From: Pseudanabaenales cyanobacterium
GTDB lineage: Bacteria > Cyanobacteriota > Cyanobacteriia > Phormidesmidales > Phormidesmidaceae
Reading direction: 5' to 3'
DNA: 28,370 nucleotides
NCBI GenBank assembly: GCA_022360135.1
Contig: JAKSDM010001206.1
Span: forward strand, 1-28,370
In this document: positions 7,823 through 14,324 of the stretch, piece by piece
Layout: each line of letters begins with the position of its first letter
How positions within the stretch are numbered: position 1 is the stretch's first letter
Position numbers and translations under genes: made by a program
The notes under the pieces: model-generated
The model's input: the letters and a program-made list of their open reading frames with translations, nothing else
Databases searched by the model: none
Told to the model about the DNA's origin: nothing

Positions 7823-8633
7823 AGCCAAAGAACTCCAGAGCAGGACTTGCTTCACGATTAAATTCATCAATCATTTCATCTGATAGTCTATCTATCTGCC
7901 TTTGATTCACATTTGGCTCTAGTATCTGATTTATGCTCTCCCTATCAAACCAATACTTCCGCCGCTCTTTTCCGAAAATAACTCTGTGTTCCCCTTGTTC
8001 AGTAATTACCTTTTTTGATTTAAATCGAAGCTTTTCTAGTTGGCGAGGACAAACATCTAAGAAGGTAGATAAATCCTCGATAACCTCGAAAGGGTTTTGA
8101 AGAATGTCCTCAAATTTGATCATTTTGAATCTGAGAATAACATCAGCATATCTTTTCATCTCTTCTGAAATCTGATAATACAATTGACCTACTCTGGCTG
8201 CAGTTCTCCCTCTTCTGAGATATCCATCGACTAATGCATAGCCATTTCGAGTAAGTGCTATGAAATACAAATCCGGATACACTTTGAGTAAGAGATCGGT
8301 GAGAAAAATATCTCTATTTACAGATTTGAGGCAGAGTGCTGTATTTGCAATCTGTTCGTGGGTATAGAGTTCTCCCTCAGCAATGAATCTGTCATCAGGA
8401 TGTTTAAGACTCAGTAATTTAAACCTAAACAATTGATTGTCTATGATTCGCTGGTAATCAATGATTTGTTCAGCAAGCAAGCGACAAAACCATAGCGCCC
8501 AAGACCTATAGAATAGTTCTCCAGTCTCGTATATTGGTGAGCAAATTTCAGGATGTGATTGCAATAAATTCCATGCAATATTTGTGCCTCCTCTTGCAAA
8601 ACCACTTATGACGATGACCTTGGTATTCAGCAC
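7806..8633 (-). CDS. PAPS-dependent sulfotransferase-like protein
   Basis: 275 residues with GTG start at 8631-8633; GGAGG ten nucleotides upstream decides it. The N-terminus VIVISGFARGGTNIAWNLL (6-24) is a phosphosulfate-binding loop followed by QSHPEICSP and an acidic ETGE segment, typical of the Sulfotransfer family. LTRNGYALVDGYLRRGR (about 128-144) fits the 3'-phosphate-binding region with conserved Arg. Soluble, probably cytoplasmic. It would move sulfate from PAPS to a hydroxyl, often of a sugar or lipid head group. It is first in the minus-strand run with the glycosyltransferase and PI synthase. The acceptor is unknown; a sulfated glycolipid is the simplest inference from context. Confidence 0.78.
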   Translation of the reverse strand: MLNTKVIVISGFARGGTNIAWNLLQSHPEICSPIYETGELFYRSWALWFCRLLAEQIIDYQRIIDNQLFRFKLLSLKHPDDRFIAEGELYTHEQIANTALCLKSVNRDIFLTDLLLKVYPDLYFIALTRNGYALVDGYLRRGRTAARVGQLYYQISEEMKRYADVILRFKMIKFEDILQNPFEVIEDLSTFLDVCPRQLEKLRFKSKKVITEQGEHRVIFGKERRKYWFDRESINQILEPNVNQRQIDRLSDEMIDEFNREASPALEFFGYEKYG

Positions 8634-8956
8634 AGTCGTTATTCCTCCATCAACCGGCCTTGAGGTCAGCGGTGTGAGACAGCGTGAGATTGCTTTCCAA
8701 CGGAGTCAGACACTTTGCTTACACGTCTACTATTCTCAAACCCATGTTAGCCTGGTTACCGCCTAAACCATCAAGAAACTGGCAACTCAGATTTAATCCT
8801 TCGCCATGGATTAAGTGACTTAGGAGACTCAATGGTATCATTGCTGAAGCTGAAGTTAAATAGTGCAACCTGTCGGGAATACTAAGGGCCAGGTATCTGC
8901 AACATAGCTATCCCCTCTCACCTAGTTTCAACTCTTAGATAAGTGCAAGCGGTGAT
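8634..8956. other. Divergent promoter region with a possible 17-codon leader ORF
   Basis: 323 nt between the sulfotransferase start (minus) and devC (plus), so both promoters should lie here. AGGAG at 8822-8826 is followed by ATG at 8832 and a 17-codon frame (MVSLLKLKLNSATCREY) that ends with TAA at 8883-8885, 71 nt before devC. It could be a leader peptide or chance. I looked for an NtcA box (GTA-N8-TAC), as known upstream of devBCA in Anabaena, and did not see a convincing one. Confidence 0.35.
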
Positions 8957-10129
8957 ATGAGCGTGCGACTATTTTCCAGAATCCCCTTAGCATGGCTACA
9001 ACTAACCAGAAATAAGGTCCGTCTCTTAGTCGCTTTGATGGGGATTACCTTTGCAGTTGTGCTCATTTTCATTCAACTTGCCTTTTTGGACTCCCTATAT
9101 GAGAGTCAGACAGCCTTACACAGAAGTCTCAAGGCTGACCTGGTATTGATTAATCCTGAAATGAAGACGTTAGCAAGTAAAAGAAATTTTTCTCGTCAAC
9201 ATTTATATCGCGCTTTAAATTTTGACCAGGTAGCATCGGTTAACTATCTCTATCATGGTCAACAGACCTTTAAATACAAGGGCAGTGCTGGTGGTAAAGG
9301 AATCATTATTGTGGGAGTTAATCCAGAAGCACCACCCTTTGAAATCCCTAATTTTGATCAGCTGGCGCCTCAGCTTAGAACGACAGGTACAGTTTTATTT
9401 GATCAGAATTCTGATCTTAAGGAATATGGCAACATTGTCGAAGATTTGCAATCCGGTAAGCCGATAACTGCAGAGGTCGGAGATCGAAAAGTTTGGATTG
9501 GTGGAGCCGTTGACTTTGCAGGCGCTTCATTTGCAGACGATGGAAACTTGATTGCCAGCAGCGCAACTTTTTTGCAAATTATACCTCATCGTAATGCAGA
9601 TGATATAACCATTGGTTTGATCACGCTAAAACCGGATGTTGACAAACAAAAATTTCTGAATGGAATGGCGGCTCAGTTACCGGAAAATGTTCAAGTAATG
9701 ACGCTTCAAGACTTTATCGATCTTGAAAAACATTACTGGTCTACGAGTGCGCCAATTGGATTCGTTTTTGGTATGGGTGTCCTCGTCGGTTTTCTGGTGG
9801 GGGTAATCATTGTTTATCAAATTCTTTACAACGAAGTTTCTGACCATTTGCCAGATTATGCAGTCCTGAAAGCAAGAGGCTATAAGCATCGTTACTTTTT
9901 AGGGATTCTTTTCCAGGAAGCTTTACTTCTAGCGATCCTGGGTTATATTCCTGGATTCGCCATCTCTTTAGGACTTTATGATGTGACTAAAGACGCCACC
10001 GCTCTCCCCATTCATATGACGTTTCAAAGAGCATCACTGGTGCTTTTACTCACCATTATGATGTGCTTCATGTCCGGCGCTATTAGTATGCGTAAATTGC
10101 GGGAGGCAGATCCAGCAGAACTTTTCTAA
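8957..10129 (+). CDS. devC: DevC-type ABC exporter permease
   Basis: 390 residues, MacB/FtsX-like topology: one N-terminal membrane helix (about 24-46), a large extracytoplasmic domain (about 50-265) and three C-terminal helices (about 266-288, 315-336, 358-380). The block PIGFVFGMGVLVGFLVG and the cytoplasmic segment YNEVSDHLPDYAVLKARGY are characteristic of the DevC family. DevBCA exports heterocyst glycolipids in Anabaena together with a TolC partner; paralogues in other cyanobacteria export other lipids. It is first in the order C-A-B, unlike the B-C-A order of the Anabaena operon. ATG at 8957 has no strong ribosome site. The repeat array directly downstream separates it from the ATPase gene by about 200 nt. 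Confidence 0.92.
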   Translation: MSVRLFSRIPLAWLQLTRNKVRLLVALMGITFAVVLIFIQLAFLDSLYESQTALHRSLKADLVLINPEMKTLASKRNFSRQHLYRALNFDQVASVNYLYHGQQTFKYKGSAGGKGIIIVGVNPEAPPFEIPNFDQLAPQLRTTGTVLFDQNSDLKEYGNIVEDLQSGKPITAEVGDRKVWIGGAVDFAGASFADDGNLIASSATFLQIIPHRNADDITIGLITLKPDVDKQKFLNGMAAQLPENVQVMTLQDFIDLEKHYWSTSAPIGFVFGMGVLVGFLVGVIIVYQILYNEVSDHLPDYAVLKARGYKHRYFLGILFQEALLLAILGYIPGFAISLGLYDVTKDATALPIHMTFQRASLVLLLTIMMCFMSGAISMRKLREADPAELF

Positions 10130-10140
10130 ATTTATTTTTT

Positions 10141-10273
10141 GTCACTTGTCACTTGTCACTTGTCACTTGTCACTTGTCACTTGTCACTTGTCACTTGTCA
10201 CTTGTCACTTGTCACTTGTTACTTGTTACTTGTTATCTGACCAATGACCAATGACCAATGACTCATGACTTAT
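10141..10273 (+). repeat. Compound heptanucleotide tandem repeat array (STRR type), 19 units
   Basis: Nineteen seven-base units in unbroken phase: eleven GTCACTT, two GTTACTT, one GTTATCT, three GACCAAT, then GACTCAT and GACTTAT. Cyanobacteria are known for such short tandemly repeated repetitive sequences. The units drift step by step from one type into another without loss of the 7-nt register. It lies between devC and the ATPase gene. A second array with the same order of unit types is at 13275-13358. Confidence 0.95.
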
Positions 10274-10334
10274 GTCCCTGCTAGTTCGATAACGATCTAA
10301 GTTAATACCTTCTTTGAGCACACTTCATAATACT

Positions 10335-11876
10335 ATGACGGCTCAATCTATTGTTTCAGTTCAGAATCTAAATCACTTTTTTGGAGAAAATACACTCCGA
10401 AAACAAGTTTTATTCGATGTCAATCTTGAGATTCGCCCTAAAGAATTTGTCATCCTGACTGGGCCTTCCGGTTCGGGTAAAAGTACCTTGTTGAGCCTGA
10501 TTGGTTGCTTGCGCTCAGTTCAAACCGGAAGTCTTAAGGTCTTGGGTCAAGAGCTTAATGGGGCTAATAATAGCCAGTTAATCCAGGTCCGTCGTCACTT
10601 TGGCTTTATTACCCAATCCAGTAACCTACTTCATTTTCTGACGGCCCAGCAAAATGTACAGATGTCGCTAGAATTACATCCGGAACTTTCGGGGCAAGAT
10701 AGGCGTACAAAGGCAAAAGCCATTTTGGAAGCAGTTGGATTGGGCGATCGCATTGCCTACTATCCTGATAGCCTATCAGGTGGACAGCGCCAAAGGGTGG
10801 CGATCGCCAGCGCCCTAGTCACCAATCCCAAATTGATGCTGGCCGATGAACCCACCGCTGCTTTAGATCGAAAGTCAGGCCGGAACGTGGTCGCCTTGAT
10901 GCATCGATTGGCAAAGGAGCAGGGAAGCGCTGTCTTGATGGTTACCCACGATAATCGCATCCTTGATCTCGCCGATCGGATCATCAACGTTGAAGACGGC
11001 AAGCTGGGATTAGCCGTTAGTCAAGAACTCTCTATTGCATTACCAGGCTTTAACGCCGCCCTGCTTGAGAAAAGCGATACAAAACCGACCGTCCTCACCT
11101 ATGAAGCTGGCGAGATTATCGTGCGACAAGGTGAAACCGCTACTAAGTTCTATGTCATTCTCGAAGGTGAGGTGGAGATTCTTCAAGAAACCCCTGATCA
11201 ACCCGCCAAACTTCTAAGACGGATGGGGCGGGGAGAATATTTTGGTGAAATTGGTTTGCTGCAAGGAGGTGAACGCACAGCCACAGTTCGCGTCGCCAAA
11301 GATTCAGAAGTCAAAGTTATGGTGATTGAGGAAACGCTTTTTCGACTTCTGATCGCCGATTCTGACCTCACCAATACCGATGTGGCTCGCCGCCTGCATC
11401 AGCGCATCATGACCAGTCACCTGGCGATCGCCTTGCCGAACCTGAGCACAGCTCGCATCACCGAGATTTTAGCTGCGGTGGAGGTGGTTCGATACGGGCC
11501 AAATTCCAATATTGTGCAACAAGGTGAGTCCGCCGATCGGTTTTACTTGATTTCTAAGGGCCAGGTCGCCGTAATTAACCATCAGGACGATGGCCAGGAA
11601 GCCACTCTCCGCACAATGCAAGCGGGTGAATACTTTGGTGAGACCGAGCTAATGAACAGACAAGACTATGGCTTTACGATTCGAGTGCTTCCTGAAGCCA
11701 GTGTTGAAGTCATGGTGTTAGACCGGACAACCTTCTGTAGCCTGATCGTTGAGTCCAATGCCAGCCAAGACAAAGTCGCCACAGTCTTGCGTAACCGCCT
11801 CATCGGCAATACCGAATATCCCTCTGAATCTATCTCCCTCAATCAAAACGCCCTTAAATCACGTTCCTCTCCCTAA
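10335..11876 (+). CDS. devA: DevA-type ABC ATPase fused to two cyclic-nucleotide-binding domains
   Basis: The frame opens with TTG at 10314; ATG at 10335 (MTAQSIVSVQNLNHFFG) fits the usual DevA start, giving 513 residues. ATPase domain (about 1-230): Walker A GPSGSGKS (43-50), signature LSGGQ (147-151), Walker B LMLADEP with D171 and E172, H-loop THDN. Two cNMP-binding domains follow, about 250-355 and 382-490. The first has an intact phosphate-binding cassette, FGEIGLLQGGERTAT, with Glu305 and Arg314. In the second (FGETELMNRQDYGFT) Glu436 remains but Tyr445 replaces the Arg, so it may not bind the nucleotide phosphate. DevA itself has only the ATPase domain. The fusion predicts an exporter whose ATPase senses a cyclic nucleotide. 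A nucleotidyl cyclase is encoded about 2.4 kb downstream. Confidence 0.93.
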   Translation: MTAQSIVSVQNLNHFFGENTLRKQVLFDVNLEIRPKEFVILTGPSGSGKSTLLSLIGCLRSVQTGSLKVLGQELNGANNSQLIQVRRHFGFITQSSNLLHFLTAQQNVQMSLELHPELSGQDRRTKAKAILEAVGLGDRIAYYPDSLSGGQRQRVAIASALVTNPKLMLADEPTAALDRKSGRNVVALMHRLAKEQGSAVLMVTHDNRILDLADRIINVEDGKLGLAVSQELSIALPGFNAALLEKSDTKPTVLTYEAGEIIVRQGETATKFYVILEGEVEILQETPDQPAKLLRRMGRGEYFGEIGLLQGGERTATVRVAKDSEVKVMVIEETLFRLLIADSDLTNTDVARRLHQRIMTSHLAIALPNLSTARITEILAAVEVVRYGPNSNIVQQGESADRFYLISKGQVAVINHQDDGQEATLRTMQAGEYFGETELMNRQDYGFTIRVLPEASVEVMVLDRTTFCSLIVESNASQDKVATVLRNRLIGNTEYPSESISLNQNALKSRSSP

Positions 11877-11989
11877 ATTTGGGATGTTGGCTGCGAGATT
11901 GGGAATTCTGTAATTTAACATTACCTATTCAACTCAACTACGTTTCCCCTATTGAGCATCGCCGCCTTACAGCCTCGGAGTGAGGATGT

Positions 11990-13225
11990 ATGACGAATAC
12001 CTTGGACATTCAGTGTGTCATCGCTAAGACAATTGTTGATATGGAAATCAGACAATCTCGATTCAAATCCAAAACATGGATGACTATCCTGCTCCTGGCG
12101 GCTGGTGTCCTGACTGCGAATACGCTTTTGCCCACGGGTTTCTTCAAGGTTCGGGAAACTCAACGGAATGTTGTTTCGGAGGTTTCTGCTAGCGAGCCTA
12201 CCCTGACCACGGTAACGGCGCTAGGACGATTAGAACCTCAAGGAGAAATCACTCGTCTATCTGCATCTAGCTCTAATCAGCGTTTGGCTCAAGTGTTGGT
12301 GGGTGAAGGGGATATCGTTCAAGCTGGGCAAGCGATTGCTGTTCTCGACAATATCGATATTCGGAAAGCGGCTCTAGAGGAGGCGCAAGCAAAAGTAAAA
12401 GCTGCTCACGCCCATCTGACTCAGGTCAGCGCCGGGGCCAAGATGGGCGCCATTAATGCTCAACAAAGCAAAATAGTCATGTTAGAGGCTCAATTGGTTG
12501 GGGATATCGAGGCTCAGAAAGCGACTATTGCTCGTCTAGAGGCAGAAGTGCGCAATGCTGAAGTAGACTATCAACGCCATCAGAATCTTTATGATTCAGG
12601 GGCGATTTCAGCCTCTCTGTTTGACACCAAGCGCACCCAAATGGAAACCTTGCGGGAACAGCTTCGAGAAGCAACCGTGACCTTAGAACGAACTGTTAAC
12701 ACGGGTCAAGCCCAAGTTCAAGCTGAAAAAGAAACTCTACAGAGCATTGCTGAAGTTCGCTCAGTTGACATAGCCGAAGCCCAAGCCCAAGTGGATGAAG
12801 CATTGGCGTTAGTGAGCAAAGCAGAGGCAGACTTGGAACTTGCCTATGTGCGATCGCCTGTGGATGGACAAATTTTGAACCTTCACGCCAAAGCGGGTGA
12901 AATTGTGGGCGGCCAGGGCTTTGCTGACATCGGTCAAACTCAACAGATGTATGTCGTGGCTGAAATCTACGAAACCGATATTCGCCATGTGCAGATTGGC
13001 CAAACAGCTGCCATTATTAGTGAATACGGTGGGTTTACGGGCGAACTCAGGGGGGTTGTGAACCAAATTGGCCTGCAAATTGACAAACCTGGCATTTCTA
13101 ATGATGATCCAGCTGCTAAGGCGGATGTCAGGGTGGTGGAAGTCAAAATTCGCCTCAATTCAGAAGACAGTGAGCGAGTCAGACATCTCAATAACCTACA
13201 AGTTCGGGCATCCATTGAAATCTGA
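11990..13225 (+). CDS. devB: DevB-type membrane fusion (adaptor) protein
   Basis: 411 residues. ATG at 11990 is preceded by GGAG (11977-11980) and GAGG (11982-11985). One membrane helix at about 30-50 (WMTILLLAAGVLTANTLL), then the HlyD-like layout: lipoyl half-motif (ASSSNQRLAQVLVGEGDIVQAGQAIAVLDN), a long alpha-helical hairpin rich in Ala, Gln and Glu (about 120-275), the second lipoyl half (VRSPVDGQILNLHAKAGEIV) and a beta-barrel domain (MYVVAEIYETDIRHVQIGQTA). It would link the DevC/DevA complex in the inner membrane to an outer-membrane TolC-like channel, which is not encoded here. It follows the ATPase gene by 113 nt with the same direction. Confidence 0.92.
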   Translation: MTNTLDIQCVIAKTIVDMEIRQSRFKSKTWMTILLLAAGVLTANTLLPTGFFKVRETQRNVVSEVSASEPTLTTVTALGRLEPQGEITRLSASSSNQRLAQVLVGEGDIVQAGQAIAVLDNIDIRKAALEEAQAKVKAAHAHLTQVSAGAKMGAINAQQSKIVMLEAQLVGDIEAQKATIARLEAEVRNAEVDYQRHQNLYDSGAISASLFDTKRTQMETLREQLREATVTLERTVNTGQAQVQAEKETLQSIAEVRSVDIAEAQAQVDEALALVSKAEADLELAYVRSPVDGQILNLHAKAGEIVGGQGFADIGQTQQMYVVAEIYETDIRHVQIGQTAAIISEYGGFTGELRGVVNQIGLQIDKPGISNDDPAAKADVRVVEVKIRLNSEDSERVRHLNNLQVRASIEI

Positions 13226-13530
13226 ATAAAATTCCCAGGGCAAGGATCCAGAATTCAGAATCCAGAATTTAGCTGTCACTTGTCACCTGTCACTTGTCAC
13301 CTGCCACTTGTCACTTGTCACTTGTCACTTGACCAATGACCAATGATCAATGACCAAAGGATTCTTGCTCAGCCAGCAAGTTCTGGCGTAAGTGGATGCC
13401 CAATAAACGTTTTGGAGGCGAATTCGTGAAGAGTTGATAAACACCAAAATTCTGGCCGCAGGATTCCAGGCGCTATGGGCAATCTAGAACTAATCAAGGC
13501 GCTAGTCTTAGTCAACTCGGAGTGATATCG
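13226..13530. other. Intergenic stretch with repeats and a small hairpin
   Basis: About 300 nt between devB and the DUF928 gene. After a short direct duplication of TCCAGAATT (in 13240-13270) comes the heptamer array listed separately, then an inverted repeat CTTGCT/AGCAAG (13364-13369 and 13375-13380) with a 5-nt loop. The hairpin has no T-run, so it is at best a weak terminator. The promoter of the DUF928-cyclase-hydrolase genes should lie in 13380-13515; I cannot point to it. Confidence 0.45.
13275..13358 (+). repeat. Second compound heptanucleotide array, 12 units
   Basis: Twelve seven-base units in phase: five GTCACTT with two GTCACCT and one GCCACTT mixed in, then two GACCAAT, one GATCAAT and one GACCAAA. 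The order of unit types (GTCACTT first, GACCAAT last) and the strand match the array at 10141-10273. The two arrays are direct repeats that bracket the devA-devB pair. Confidence 0.93.
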
Positions 13531-14298
13531 ATGCCAACCAGAAAAGTAACGGCCGCCGTCAAAACATTCAGTATGTTGCTCTCATCGGCGACTTTATTGG
13601 TGACTAGTTTGATCTCCCTGCAACCCAGTTATAGTATTGAGTTTCCCTCTACTGGCAACCGAGGCGGTCCCGCTAGAACAACCGGCGGCGGTGTCCGAGG
13701 CGGCGACTGCAGGGATGGCGCGTCCCAAGCGCATCAAGTATTTTCTCTAACTCCGTTAATGCCGTTGAACATAAGCGGCGAATATCAAAATACGTTCGTT
13801 GATGATTCTGTTGTGATGCTGTTCTATGTGCCAGATGGCGTCCGCAATAAGTATGCCGAAGTCTATGTCGAAGATCCCAACACAGGTGAAGTGGTCTATG
13901 AAAGCATTTTCTTCCTGGCCACGCCTCCGAGAATTATGCAGGTGAGTTTCCCAGCTTTTTCGGAGGAAACAGGCGAGACTCTAGAGATGGATAAAGATTA
14001 TCTCTGGGAATTCGCTATTATTTGTGACTTTCGCGATCGTGGCCTTGATATTTATACTTCAGGTTACACTCGACGGGTTGCCCCCCCATCTCAACTGCCC
14101 CCAACATTTGACCAACTGCAGAACTGGACAGTCGCCAGCGCTGATAGCTATGCCCAGGCTCTGATCTGGCAAGAATCTCTGCGGATTCTTGATCATGTGA
14201 AATGTGACTCTCAAGCCGAATGGACAGAGTTTTTAAACTCTGCAGGGCTGGATCAGGCAATCACGCAAGTCAGTCTTGAGCAGTGCCGTGCTGAGTAA
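13531..14298 (+). CDS. DUF928 family protein, probably exported
   Basis: 255 residues from ATG at 13531; GGAG at 13518-13521 lies nine nucleotides upstream and favours it over the GTG at 13522. It has an N-terminal signal-like segment (basic start, then FSMLLSSATLLVTSLISL, cleavage probably near residue 35) and then GNRGGPARTTGGGVRGG and DCRDG, the Gly/Arg-rich opening of DUF928. The core with FYVPDG, AEVYVED and a C-terminal WQESLRILDHVKC segment fits the same family. DUF928 is a cyanobacterial family of unknown function that is often encoded beside CHASE2 proteins, as here (26 nt before the cyclase). It may work with the periplasmic CHASE2 sensor domain; that is inference. Confidence 0.83.
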   Translation: MPTRKVTAAVKTFSMLLSSATLLVTSLISLQPSYSIEFPSTGNRGGPARTTGGGVRGGDCRDGASQAHQVFSLTPLMPLNISGEYQNTFVDDSVVMLFYVPDGVRNKYAEVYVEDPNTGEVVYESIFFLATPPRIMQVSFPAFSEETGETLEMDKDYLWEFAIICDFRDRGLDIYTSGYTRRVAPPSQLPPTFDQLQNWTVASADSYAQALIWQESLRILDHVKCDSQAEWTEFLNSAGLDQAITQVSLEQCRAE

Positions 14299-14324
14299 AC
14301 CATAAGGGCATTGGACGAATTGCT

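Noticed and set aside
10141..10273. CRISPR-like array
   Set aside because: The units are seven bases with no spacers; this is a tandem heptamer repeat.
8957..13225. Heterocyst glycolipid exporter
   Set aside because: No hgl glycolipid genes are nearby, gene order is C-A-B and the ATPase has extra domains. DevBCA-like paralogues occur in cyanobacteria without heterocysts, so only the family is claimed.
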